From contig JAJQJQ010000033.1 of NCBI GenBank assembly GCA_028622995.1, forward strand, positions 2,232,001-2,296,000: DNA of 64,000 bases, written 5' to 3'. The stretch is from Panagrolaimus kolymaensis. Taxonomy: Eukaryota; Nematoda; Chromadorea; Rhabditida; Panagrolaimidae. A program made the position numbers and the translations under genes. A model generated the notes under the pieces. The model did not search any database. It saw only the letters and a list, made by a program, of their open reading frames with translations, and was not told the origin of the DNA. Of this stretch, positions 11,711 through 24,000 are shown piece by piece (position 1 is the first letter of the stretch; each line of letters begins with the position of its first letter).

Positions 11711-12365
11711 TCATTTTCTCTTACAAAAAATTCTAATCTTATGGCAAAGAAGCGGGCGATATCCAAACTTACGTGTTTCATTTTTTTGCAATGAATTTTC
11801 TTTTCTTTGTAATTTTTTCTCATGTTTTGAATTTTTGATCATTTGTAAAATACTGTTAAATTATCCATTTTTTCTTGCAATACTGTTATAAATTTGAAAA
11901 TAAATGAACTTGTCTTTTCTTACATGTGTCAAAAAATAAATGCTTTCAATAATGATAAAATATCGTAGCAAAAAGTGCAGATTACGTAATAATAAAACAC
12001 TATATAGGAAGGACGTTGTATTAAATCTATAGATTGATTTCTATCTTTTATAGTTTGCTTTAGTGAAATTTGCTTCTGTTTTTAACCAGATTTTTTTAAA
12101 CAAAACTTCATATCACTCTGTAAGATATCCCATATTTCATTTAAAGCATCAATTTTTTTTTATTATTAAAATTAATTTTTATTTAAAAATCTTTAACTAA
12201 CTACAATTGGCGATAAAATTAGGCCCTTTTATGAAGAATGAGTTAGTTGAATGTCCAAGTTTTGTAGTTGTAGTTTGTCGTTTAATCAATTTTGTAGTAT
12301 TAAAATAAAGGAAATAATTCAGTCTTTTTTTACTTCATTCAAGATCTCAAATATTTTCTTTACAA
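11711..12365. other. Intergenic
   Basis: DENN 3' UTR with AATAAA at 11899-11904, then AT-rich sequence leading to PEX1. No gene seen. Confidence 0.6.
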
Positions 12366-15300
12366 ATGACTTTCATCGTTTCTGTAATTGAAAACCCTAA
12401 ACAGCAAAATTGCTTTGGATATGTTTTAAGCACTCCAAATTCTACCGTATGCTTGCTTTTACTTTTCATCATTAATTTTTTGATTTTTGCTTGTTCTTTC
12501 AGCCATCATCATCTAGTTTCGGAACATTTCATTGTGTTCAAATGTCAGCAAACGATCCGGTATCATTTGTTATTCAAGCATTTGGAGATCGACCGCCATT
12601 TAATTTTATTTATTTAAATCCTATATTTGCTTCTGTTTTGGGAATTCAACATGGTAATCATCTTTTAATGGAACCTCTGATAAATCTTGCCACATGTCTT
12701 TCAATGGAATTGGAACCTGATACTTTTGAAGATTGGAATATCATTGAATCAACAACATGCGTGATTGAAGAATTATTTTTGGATCAAATTAGAGTCGTTC
12801 AAGCTGGAATGAAATTTGTGCTTTTTGTTGCACCTGGCGTTCCAGCGAAGTTTCGAGTTTGTATGAAGTTTTAGCTATTTTTAAATGTCGCAAATTTTAA
12901 TAAGTTTAGTAAAAACCCAACCAGATACTGGGCGTGAATCAGCTGTTATGGCAACCAATGTTACCGAAGTTTTAGTAGCTCCTCGTAAACATCCACAAAT
13001 CAAAAAGGAAAGCCAAAACAACAGCCGATCTTCTTCGATACAGCCAAGTTTTGTCGAGAAATTAACTTCAGGGAATACACAAAATGGATTTTTAAAAGAA
13101 TTTATTCATCCAGGGAAAGATAAAATATTGCGAATTCTTCCTCGTGAATTTGCTGAAGAAATTGATTTTCGTGAATTAAATTTTGGAAATCATTCATTTG
13201 TTATTGCTTTGAATGGTTTGTTTTATCATAAATTTGATAAATTTTTTGAGATTGCAGTTTTAAACTAAATTTTTAGAAGAAAATTCAACATTTATTAAAA
13301 AATCTATAGTTTCATTTCATTCAAGGAATACACAATTTTCTTCAAATGAAAAGATATATGCTATTTTAATTGAAATACCAGAAAACAATGTTAATGAAAA
13401 CATTCAACGACCTTCAAATTTATTAAAAGTAAATAATATTTTTTTAATATTAAAGTATTAAAAAAAAGGATGGAATTACTTTCAGAAATTTCCAAATCAT
13501 TGCATTTTATCGATGGATTTGGAAACTCATTTTTCTGAATGTTCATGGCTAAAGGCAAGCTTCCTCGATTTTAGAGACACTCAAGAAATTTCAACTTTAA
13601 ATGTTTCATATTCCATCAAAAATGAAGATGAAGAAATTCCAATTAAACTTTTGAAAACTTTTTTGAAAGACTATTTTATTCCTGAAGATATTTTTGTGCC
13701 AATTTTAATTGATTGTAAAGGTGTTCAACTGCATTATAATTCGAATGGTGAGCTTTATTTTTTCGTCAAGAAAGTATGTTTCTTTTTAATTTTAATTGAA
13801 GCCACTTTTAGGTTTACATACTCCTTCGATGAACCTAATTGTAACTCCAACGATCGATAAATTTGATGAGCGGTGTTTTGTCTTTTGGCCTGATAACTTC
13901 CCAAATATTATTCAGAGTCCTTTTATTAACGCTGAAATTCAACCTTCAAAGCCTTTGGAAAATAAAGAAAAATGTCTCATCAAAAATTTTGGTTCAATTG
14001 AATTTAAAAAATCAATTTTTAAGTAAACCCTTCCTATTTATTTTTATTTCATTTATTTTTTAAATTTAGATTTCAAGACGCAGCGATTGATGACCTTAGT
14101 GATAAGCTTGTAAGACTCTCAAAAGCTCATGAAAAAATTAACCTACTTTTAATTGGAGAAAGTGGAAGCGGTCGTTCTAGTTTTTTACAATTTTTAGCTC
14201 AGACACTTTTTTACGATGAAGGCTGCTGCTTTTTTAGTTCAAAAATTGATTGTTTTGAATTGAAAGGTGAGACAATATTTTTTTAAAGAGATTTTGGTGA
14301 AAAAAGAAAAAAGAAAATGAGGTCATTGTTGAAGTTGAAGCAAGAAGGAAGGGAAATATAAATTATAATATAGATTATGACGGGTAAAATGAAAGTGAAA
14401 TTTGAAGGTGTTTCGTTCCGTTTGATCAGGTTTTTTTATTAAGGGTGGTTGAATTTTATGAATTTTCAAAACCGGAAGTTTTTAATGAGATTTTTAAAGA
14501 ATATTTGAAATTGACCTAAATAAAGCCTTTTGACACATCGAAAAGAATATATGGGCAAAATAAATGTTTATCGTTTTCAATTTCAAATTACGCAGTAATT
14601 CTTCCATTTCCAGGAAAATCTCTTGAAACAATTGAAAAGCAACTCGATAACATAATTGAAACTCTTGAAACACGACAACCTTCCATTTTATTTTTGGATA
14701 ATTTAAATTTTTTCAATATAAATATCGACGATGAAGAACGAAAAAAATTTGTTGATAAAGTCTTTTCAAGTAATACCTTAGCCATGATTTTTTATACCTA
14801 ATTTATCCCACTTCAGGAATAGCTACTCGATTAGATAAGCTCAAAATCCATTGCATTGCTACAACTCGATCCCTTCATCATCTTCCTGAATCGCTTCTTT
14901 CCATTGATGGGCGGCGACTATTTCATGAAGTTCAAGAAATTCCTTCATTAAATCAAGTAAGTTTAATAAAAAAATTTGGATTTGATAAAAAATTTATTTT
15001 ACATCAAAGGCACAGTTACAAAGTAGCAAAATAATTAATATTTTAATCTTTAAAATTGCGAAGGTTAAGAATTTTGATGATTGATTCATCTTCAGACATG
15101 CTAGATTGTGTGCCATCAAGAAAGATGCGTTTAGGGTCTGAACCATCTGCATTGCTAATTTGCAACAAAGTTTCCATATTGCGGCGATGAAGCCATGAAT
15201 GGCGATTACAAAATAGCACGTAATAAGTTCCAGGTTTTTCCATATCAATATAATCAAACTCATGAACAATTTTTGCTGCAATTTTTACAAATGGATATAA

Positions 15301-18300
15301 CATTTCTTTTGAATCTGTCTCAAATTCCTTTTCTTCCTTTGAAACTTTTCTACCATTGGTCGTGGCTGAAGAGATTGAAGAGTCATAGAAAACTCCAAAA
15401 TAAATATCGGCATCATTTTTAAAATACCATGTGAGAGTTTTACGTTGACCTTCGGGAATCTCAATTTTGTAATATTTTTGCTTTTTCGCTGAAACATGGA
15501 AAGATTCTAAAAGGCAGAGAATCTTTTCACTTGTAGGCTGCCAATATTCTTCTGGAGAAACATGAACTGCGGGAATACATTTAATTTCCTATAATCTCTC
15601 ATTAACTCTACTATTCTTTGGATAATTTTAGTGAAGACTAACTTTATTTTTCCCTCCAAGTGATTCTGGAATATCCTCAATACGCATTTCTTTACCAATG
15701 GTATCCAAAAAAGTGTTATCGTAAAGTCGGAATCTATCTGTAAAACCCGCGGGCATCATAGTTTTAACTAATTTATACGGCATATGAACCCATTTTGGAA
15801 CATTAACAATTTCAACGGGAACAACTAATTCAGGGAAATTTTCGTAATGTAAAAGATTCGAATAATAAGATAAAGTTCCACTTGAAACAAAAATCATCAT
15901 GAATGGATTAATTTCATACCCGGTTAAATCAACGATATGGCGAAGAGAACTAAGTTTTCCAGTGGATTCTTCTTGTTTCATAACTCTACGAAGCATGTGT
16001 TCAAATTGCCAAAATTGATATCGAATAGCTGCGGTGGAGCGGATGCAATGAGCGATGCCTTCAATGGTAATGGTTGCATATTCAACAAACCAAAGTGGAC
16101 GACCAACATTATCAGTTTCTTGACGAATTTCACCTTCAGGTAGGAAGCGACGTTGAAAGATGGGATTTTTGGAGAATGGAACATCTTCCATTTCATCCTA
16201 AATTTAATGAATAAGAGATTACGAATTTTAAAGTATATTAAAAATTACCAAATGAAAACATTTTCTAAATCGTAAATGAGTATTTAGAGTTTTGGAAGCA
16301 AATTCAATAATTTCCTTTGATTTAGTGTGTTGACGTTCCGCATTTAAAACAAACCGATAAATATTGAAATCGGTGTTGAACTAAAATACGTCAATGAATT
16401 AATCCAAAAAATTATGATTTGAGTTTGAATGAAACTCACATTGGGATGAATGGGTTGTGTCAATCTAAGTCTCACTTCATTCACTAATTTCTTTGAATCG
16501 GGTGATATCGGCTCGCCAAATTGAGTTGAAGCATTTTTCGTCATCTTTTTAGCCGCGGTAGAGGTTGCTTTCAAGGAATTTTGATTACAACGAGGTGATG
16601 ATTCTCGTTGAATCAAAAATAAATTATTCTCAAAATTGATGGAGATGATTTAATGATTTTTAAGGTGAAAGTTTTGTTTCACTACAGAGGAAACAAAACC
16701 GAAAATTCACGCACACTAACTTGGGATTAAATATAAATAAATGAATGTAAAGTTGCAACAACAGAATAAGAGAGAAAGATACGGATCGAGCAATCAAGGC
16801 AGCAACCAAAAAAAAACACGAAAAAAGAAAGAGAAAAAGAGAGAAAAAAAAGTTTTTTTTGGGCATTTGATACATACACGCACATTCATCGCCCACCAAC
16901 AACATAGTGGCTGCGCGTTCCGGTCAATGCTCGTCATTGGGTCATTCATCCCCTCAGGGATTGATTCATAAAAAAGATGAAAGAATTATCCGTAAAAGTA
17001 TGTATGTGTATTTTTTTCTTGTCAGAAAAAAAGGTAATGATTGGAAAGATAGACATTGTTGTGCTGTACAAACCTTTTTTTTGCTGGCCGTCTCCTAGAA
17101 GACAAATCTTGTCTCCGAAGGTCGTTCGCCATCATTTTTGGGAAATAAAAAAAGTAGTACACGTGTCTTATAATTTAAAAAAAATAAAACGGGTCTTTGA
17201 ACTTGAGGCAAAGAGGTTGCGGTTTGAACGCGCGAGCAAAAAGGAATGATTTGCTTTGAAACGTGTTATTTTTTGTGATTGAAAAGGATGCAAATGGTTG
17301 TGAAAATTTACTCGAAAATATTGTAGGTTAAAAAAAATAGCCACTGTTTCCGTGGCAACGAAAAAAAGCAAGCAAATTAAAGAAAAAGTTTTTAATTTTC
17401 TTTGTTTTCAGAATGAAAGAGAAAATATTTTGAAGCAACTTCTCGCTTCTAAACATTTGGAATTTGATCATGAAATGAGAACATCTTTGGAAAACTTAAA
17501 TTTATCAGAGATTATCAAATTATCAGAGAGAGCTAGAATACATATTGAAGCATTGAATAAATCGCCATCGGAAGCGATCAAAGCTGCAATTGAAGCAACA
17601 CCAACTGCTGGACGTCAAATTCAAAGACGCTTGGATGAAAAGCCTGTGAACTTTGCATTGATTGGTGGATTAAATAAAGTTAAAAAGCGATTAACGGAAA
17701 TATTTTTATGGCCTAGTAAAGTAAGTTTTTAAAATACATTGCGATACCAAAGCAATTAATGAATGTATCACTATCCTCAAAGGGTTAAACCTAGTAATTA
17801 TGATAATCCTTGAAAGATTAACTTCGTGTAAACTTCATTGCTCCAAATAAAAATATTTTTTTAAACCAACCATAATAATTACGTATGTTTTTCAGTATCC
17901 AAATTTGTACCAAAAATGTGGATTAAGAATTGGTGGTGGCGCAATTTTATATGGACCTAGCGGGTGTGGAAAAACTTTGATTGCTCGAGCCATATCTTTT
18001 GAATCAAAGTTTAATGTAATAAATATAAAAGGTCCCGAACTACTTTCAAAATATATTGGAGCCAGTGAACAAAATGTTAGAGATGTTTTTCAACGGTATG
18101 CATTTATAAAGCAAATTGAAAGCAATTAATTATGCTCGTTATTTTTTTTTTGTAGGGCCAGAAGTGCAAAACCATCTTTCATATTTTTTGATGAATTTGA
18201 TGCATTAGCACCTAAAAGAGGACATGATTCGACGGGAGTAACAGACAGGGTGGTCAATCAATTATTAACTGAATTGGATGGAGTTGAAAGTACAAATGAT

Positions 18301-18737
18301 GGAGTTTATGTTTTAGCTGCAACAAATCGCATGGATCTTATTGATGAAGCTTTATTGAGGCCAGGAAGATTCGATCATAAAGTTTTGGTTGAATTGCCAA
18401 ATCAAGATGAAAGGAAAGATATTTTGGAAAAACTTTGTGGTGGAGTTGAATTAAATAAAGATGTGGACTTTGAAGCAATAGCTAATGCAACGGATAATTG
18501 GGCTGGCGCAGATTTGAGGGGAATTGTTATAAATGCATCTTTTGCCGCAGCCGATGGTATATTAACTTTAGACATAAAAAAACGATTAAACTTTGAATAA
18601 TTTCAGAATTTCCTGGAATTGATTCTCCAAAAGTTCAAATGAGCCATTTTATTGCAGAAATAAGCGGAAAGAAAAAAAAATCAAATCATCAAAGTAACAA
18701 ACATGAAAAAACAACACAAAGAGTTACGCTTGCATAA
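12366..18737 (+). CDS. PEX1: PEX1, peroxisomal AAA+ ATPase (interrupted by a nested gene)
   Basis: Thirteen exons: 12366-12446, 12503-12860, 12910-13215, 13277-13428, 13486-13747, 13812-14022, 14070-14266, 14614-14769, 14817-14956, 17412-17720, 17896-18095, 18156-18556, 18607-18737; 967 residues. PEX1 pairs with PEX6 to pull PEX5 off the peroxisomal membrane. The N-terminal domain shows LLDQIRVVQ. The D1 ATPase has a degenerate P-loop, GESGSGRSS (Arg for the Walker A Lys, residue ~490), and ILFLDNLNF. D2 is intact: GPSGCGKT (~743), KGPELLSKYIGASEQ, FIFFDEF (~799), GHDSTGVTDRVVNQLL and LLRPGRFD. The joint between exons 9 and 10 (EIPSLNQ then NERENIL) matches PEX1, proving the 2455-nt intron between them. 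A Lys/Ser-rich tail ends the protein. Confidence 0.92.
15043..16544 (-). CDS. CRAL-TRIO (SEC14) plus GOLD domain lipid-transfer protein, nested in a PEX1 intron
   Basis: Four exons: 16544-16440, 16380-16249, 16197-15643, 15588-15043; 445 residues. An N-terminal CRAL-TRIO-N helix region (FNTDFNIYRFVLNAE) leads into the SEC14 lipid-binding fold (IRYQFWQFEHML, DLTGYEINPFM, FPELVVPVEIVNVP, FLDTIGKEMRIEDIP, ESLGG). A C-terminal GOLD beta-sandwich follows (KYYKIEIPEGQRKTLTWYF, PGTYYVLFCNRHSWLHRR). This architecture matches the SEC14L/ctg proteins, which move or sense lipids at Golgi and endosomal membranes. The whole gene lies antisense inside PEX1 intron 9. The start is set at the first in-frame ATG (16544). 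The frame is open a little further upstream without an ATG. Confidence 0.87.
16545..17411. other. Remainder of PEX1 intron 9; likely promoter of the nested gene
   Basis: Contains purine-rich runs (about 16800-16860) and AT-rich sequence. No further gene seen. Divergent control sequences for the CRAL-TRIO/GOLD gene must lie here or in PEX1 exon 10. Confidence 0.5.
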
Positions 18738-19176
18738 AAATTTGATCCTGAACAATTACAATTCTTTGCTGCTGTTGCTGTGAACCACCTGCTTGCTATA
18801 TTGTTGCGATATCTTTATTTTATTGTTTTGGTTTTTGTAGTGTTTCAATGGACTGAATTATCAGCTTTTTTTCCATGTTAATTCATTTGGCTTTAAAACG
18901 TTAGAATAGAAAGGTCAAAAAATGTATATACAATAGAAAATTTTTATTGAGAAAATAAAAACCTTGTTAAAGCAATTCTTATCTTCCGCAAAAAAAATGT
19001 TGCGTTTTTACATTGAAATGAAAACAATAGTGGACAAAAAAAGATGACGGACATGCTTCTAAAAATTAAAGGTTGCTTGGAAACTGTTTTTTTGTTTTAT
19101 TTAAAAGTGCTTTTTTTAACAAATGTTTCATAATCGTTATGTCGATTTGGTTAAAGTTTGTAATATCTTGTTGAAA
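18738..19176. other. Intergenic
   Basis: PEX1 3' region with AATAAAAACC near 18953, then AT-rich sequence before the small MGNC gene. No separate gene recognised. Confidence 0.5.
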
Positions 19177-19516
19177 ATGGGAAATTGCTTCCATCGAGAA
19201 TCCTCCAAATCCACTACTTCGACTTCCATTGAAAGACATCCTCAATTCATTGATGAACAAACTCGTCGAAAAATAAAGAAACAAAAAATGAAGCGAGCTG
19301 GCACTGGTTATCCAGGAAAAAAGTTAAGAAAAAAGCGAGGCAATCGAACAGGTAAAAAATAAAATTTTGACAAATTTCACAAGCTTTTATTTGTCTCTTC
19401 TTAATTTAGGCCATTCACCTGGATGGACACCTTCGAGTCAGCATCAAGCTACAAATTATGATATCTTTTTTATTGAACATTCAGAAGAACCTGTGCCACT
19501 TGGAAGAGAGCTTTGA
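19177..19516 (+). CDS. Small basic protein with MGNC lipidation signal
   Basis: Two exons, 19177-19351 and 19410-19516 (phase 1), 93 residues. The N-terminus MGNCFHRESSK is a textbook N-myristoylation site (Gly2) with an adjacent palmitoylatable Cys4, predicting attachment to the inner face of a membrane. The middle is very basic (RRKIKKQKMKRAG, GKKLRKKRGNR) and the C-terminus is acidic and aromatic (YDIFFIEHSEEPVP). The frame is open upstream to an in-frame ATG at 19123. I prefer 19177 because of the lipidation motif. No family recognised. Confidence 0.6.
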
Positions 19517-19766
19517 TATAAAAGTAGCAGCATCATCATCACGTCACCTGGTTTGTGCTCTCTATTCTGCCTTGAGTAAACATTATCATCAATGCTTTCA
19601 AAAAAAAACATAGATTGAAGGAAATAAAAAGCTTTTTTTCCTTTCATTCTGACGCATACTTCTTTCTTCCAAAAAAACCCTCGCAAAGAAAGAAAAATAA
19701 TCAATCACTTATCTTATTTTTTTGTTTAAAATTATATCCAGCTGATTTTTTGAAGAAAAAAAAATT

Positions 19767-20462
19767 ATGGGTGGCTGTCATTCACGTCCTCGATGCCACA
19801 GTGATTATAGTTATTATTCACATGGATGTGAACCATATCATCATCCACCACCGATGATGATGCATCATAGCCATGGTGGATGCCAACCATGTCATTGCCA
19901 TTCACCTCGATTAATTTTCAATCCTCAAGCAGCTTTGATGATGCATGCAATTGGTAGACGTCGAAGGAGACGAATGGAAAAAGAAGCAGCGGCGCCAATG
20001 TGTAAGTTTTTTTAAAGAGTTAAGATTTCGTAAGACAAATTTGTGGCCACCTAAAATGATTATAATAATGTGTATTTCGAAACTCAAAATAATTGTCGTT
20101 TTTTTCTGGATATAAACTTTATTATACGTCGAAAACAATTTTCCCTGCTCTTGTTTGCAAATTAAGAAAAGACTTTTTAGTAAATTTTATTTAATTTTTA
20201 AGGCGAATGTGGCGGTTATCTTCCTGAAAATAGCTATCCTCAACCATATTATCCACAGCCACCAACTCAAGTTCCACCATATCCACCAGGACCAATAAAT
20301 CCTGCAAGTTATGCTCAGCCAACAGCTTCAAATTATCCTCCACCATCTCAAACACCGGTGCCAAGAAATCATCCAAGTCATCAGCAATCGCAACCCGTTA
20401 TCACACCTCAACCAAATGTAAATCGTCCACCAAGTCCTCCACCACCTTATACAAAAAATTAA
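19767..20462 (+). CDS. His/Cys-rich, proline-rich protein with MGGC start and C-terminal PPxY
   Basis: Two exons, 19767-20001 and 20203-20462 (phase 1), 164 residues. It begins MGGCHSRPRC, again a candidate myristoylation plus palmitoylation signal. Residues 10-50 are rich in His, Cys and Tyr (HHPPPMMMHHSHGGC, CQPCHCHSP), then comes a basic patch (IGRRRRRRMEK). Exon 2 encodes a disordered Pro/Tyr/Gln-rich tail ending PPSPPPPYTKN, which includes a PPPY motif of the kind bound by WW domains of NEDD4-type ubiquitin ligases. It lies 250 nt downstream of the MGNC gene on the same strand. Function unknown. The His/Cys cluster could bind metal, which is inference. Confidence 0.62.
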
Positions 20463-21040
20463 AAATCAAACGTTTTGTGATTTCCCAGACCACGACACGA
20501 TATTGCGACATCTTCACATTTTATGTACATTACTTTCCCGATGATGATTCATACCCAAACTTTCAGTAATATCACCTTTTTTGCTTTTTTCCACTTGAAT
20601 TTTTTTTGTTAATAATTATTTTATTTATTTAAAAAAATAAAATTTCGAGATTTTTTTCTGAAAAAAGAAAAAAATTAACAAATCCGTTATGATGGCAGTC
20701 GATTGTTTGAATAACAATTTTAAAAAATGGCAGGTGAGAAAAAGAAAAATATTCGAATCAATAAAATAATAAGGTGGCGTGTTATCAGAAAAGTTTAAAA
20801 AGGTTAAAATAAAATTAAGAAGAAAAAATATTAGAGAAAAAAAGTAAGAAACTATTATATCTGAGAGAGAAGAAGGAAAAAATATTTTACTTTAAAAAAG
20901 TCCATGGCACTTTTTTAGTTTTATGGCGAAAAAAACAAAAATAGTGGCAAAAATAAGAGATCAAAATTAAATATTGTAACAAATTATTATAAAAAATATT
21001 AAATAAAATTATTATTTAAAAAACTCGGATGTGATGTATT
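20463..21040. other. Intergenic, convergent 3' regions
   Basis: A-rich sequence with AATAAA-like signals on both strands, between convergent genes. No gene seen. Confidence 0.6.
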
Positions 21041-24000
21041 TTATTTTTGTCCTTCTTGTTCTAAGCTAACTTGATTGAAACATTTTTCTGGAAGGGATTC
21101 ATAAACGGCTCGAAGATTATCCAATTCATCTTGAAGATATGCAACATCCCTACGAAGTAAATCCCGTTCTTGAGTGAGTTTACCATCTTTTTCTTTTTTA
21201 ATTTGTTTTTCAAGTGCCGCATCTGCATAATTCTTTTCAGTTTCAGCTAAAAGAAGTTCAAGTTTTTCAAGTTCATCATCATTTACATCTTCCAATGAAT
21301 CTAAAATGGGCGAAAATGTTATTTTTAGATTCAATTTTAGAGCATCAACATTAAAAAATTATTACTATCATTTCTGGTCCTATAATACTTTTTTTAACAT
21401 AAAACTTACTCATTTGTCTTGAAGCATCGACCAATTTCTTTTCAGCTTCGTCTAATTTTTGTTGCAATGTTTTTGCATTTGATTCAGCTCTAGTAGCCTT
21501 TTTCAAAGCTTCTGTGGCTTTATCCTTATCGGATAAAGCTTGATTTTCAAAATTTTGTGTGGTTGTCTCCAAATTCACCAATCCTTCCTTGGCAGTTGCA
21601 AAACCTTTTTCTCTTTCATCCGTTATTTGTTTCATTCCTTCCAAATCTGCTTCCAATTTGGATGCAATTTGTTCAGCTTCTTCAGATTTTTTTTGAGCTT
21701 CTTCCGCAATTTTTAATGCATTTTCTGCATTGGCTTTAGCATCACCGATTGCAGCTTCAGCATCACGAGTTGTTGCAACTGCGGTATTGATATCATCTTT
21801 AATGCTTGAAAAATCTTCCAATGCTTTTAAAGCTTCCTCTTTTTTATTATCAATATTATCTTGGAATCCTGTAAGGGTATCATAGGTTTCTTTAGCTTCA
21901 TTCCATGTTTGTGTTGCATTATCAAAAGCTTTTTGAGCTCTTTCAGTTGCATGCTTAACTTCACCAAGTTTGACTTCGGTTTCATTTGTAGCTCGTTGAG
22001 CTTGTTGTAAAACATCCCGGGCTTCGATGAGAGCAGCACGAGCGCTTTGAAGAGTATCCTCATTAGCTTTAATAACTTCTTGAGCATTTGCTTCCGCAGA
22101 AATAGTATCATTTTTGAATTGATCCGATTCAGCTTTGAGCTAAAAAATTTATTTATTTTATATTTTTAATTTTAGTTTTGGTACTTACGTTATCAGGAAT
22201 GATGTTTGGAAGTTTGAGTTCCTGGACATTGCTAACCGCTCTTGCTGCATCATTATGAACCTTTTCGCTATTTTCTGCTTCTTCTTCCGCTAATTGTTTG
22301 GTTTGATTTAAAAGCTTTGAAGTCTCTTCCAAAAGTCGTTGCAATTCAGCAATTTGGTGCGAATTTTTTGTTGCTCCAAAAATTGCATCATTAGCTTCCC
22401 GAGCGGCTGTGACAGAATTGTTTACAGTTTTTTCAACAGCATCTTTGATTTCATTCCGTTGTTTATCATGAAGGTCAGCAATTTTCTTTGCTTCTTCAGC
22501 CATTTCTGACATTTTTTGTGAATTATCACCATATTTTTCGGCTGCTTCTTGAGCGCTTTTTAAATGATTTCGGCCTTCACTTTCAACATATTGGACTGCT
22601 CCATCAAGCTCACGCTGGACTGTTTGTTCATCGGCTTTAAATCGTTTAACTTCGCCTTCAATTTCTGATGCTTTTTGATCGAATGATTTAAGTTTTCCAT
22701 CGACTTCTTTAACAGATTCTTTTGCTTCATCCAAACCTTTACGAAGTTCATTGACTTGTCTTGCTAAAGCTCTTCCATCTTCTTTTGTCAATTTTTCATC
22801 CGTTGTTGTTTTCAATTCAGTAACTCGAGTTTTAGCTTCATTTAATCGTTCTTCAAATTCTGGGTCATCTATGGAAACAGGGTGATTTTGAATTTCATCC
22901 AGATTTTCACTTAGGATTTCAATGGTTGCGTTTATTTCATTTTTGCGTGTTTGAATAAGGGTATAACAATCATCACAAGGAAGGCATCCAGCTCGCATAT
23001 TAAATCGATTTTCACTGCATTGATCACAACGACGCCCTTCAACATTATCTCGACAAAGACATTGGCCGCTTTGAACATCGCAATCAGCGGATTCTGAACC
23101 AGTGTGGTCGCAATCACATGGTTTACATCCTTCAGCGCTGAATCCAAAATGTTGATTGGCACACATATCACATTTTCGTCCAGTAACGCCAGGTTTACAA
23201 CTACATTGTCCACTGATAAGACTGCAAGTGGTGTTGATGCTTCCTAATGGATCACATTGACAATCTTGACAACCTGATCCAGATGTAAGATTGAAGAAGC
23301 CAGGTTTGCATTCATCACATCGTAGGCCTTGAACATTAGGTTGGCAATCACATTGGCCATCATCTTGGTGGCATTCAAGTAAATCAATATCAATATTTGG
23401 TCTCTTTGTACCTGGAGCATAACAACTGCAAGGTTTGCAATCGCCTTTAACTTCAGCAAGTGCATCACCCCAATAACCTGCTTCACATTTCTCGCAATTG
23501 AATCCAGTGGTATTCTAAATTTAAAATAATTAGATAAAGTCAAAGAAATAATAAAGAAATTTATATTTTTGGTATTAAATAAAGTCTCAGCCTTGCAGGG
23601 AATTTTGCTTACCATAATACATTTTCTGCATTCACCAGTGAGTCCATCACAATTTCCAATTGAATTCGGATCGGTATTATTATTGCATTCACATTGTTGG
23701 CATGCTTTATCTTCTTCTGGATTACCAAAGAATTCATCAGCACATTGATCGCATTTTTTTCCAGTGTAACCCGTGGGACATTCAGTACAAAAAGTGGTGC
23801 CATCATTAAGAAGAAGACATGGACCATTTTCAGGACAATCGCATTTAGTGCAATCAATTTCAGTTCCATTTAAAGCATTACCATAATAACCACGAGCACA
23901 TGATTCACATGTATCACCTGCAGTGTTATGTTGGCAAATACAAGCACCTGATTCAGCATCACATGAATCAGAATGTCCATGACAATCACATTTAATACAT

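Noticed and set aside
12891..12909. Stop codon after exon 2 of PEX1 as a gene end
   Set aside because: A GTATGA donor at 12861 and a TTTAG acceptor at 12909 give a phase-1 join that continues the PEX1 N-terminal homology.
16740..17250. Small ORFs in the rest of PEX1 intron 9
   Set aside because: Overlapping Lys-rich and Phe-rich translations on both strands of purine-rich DNA, with no domain content.
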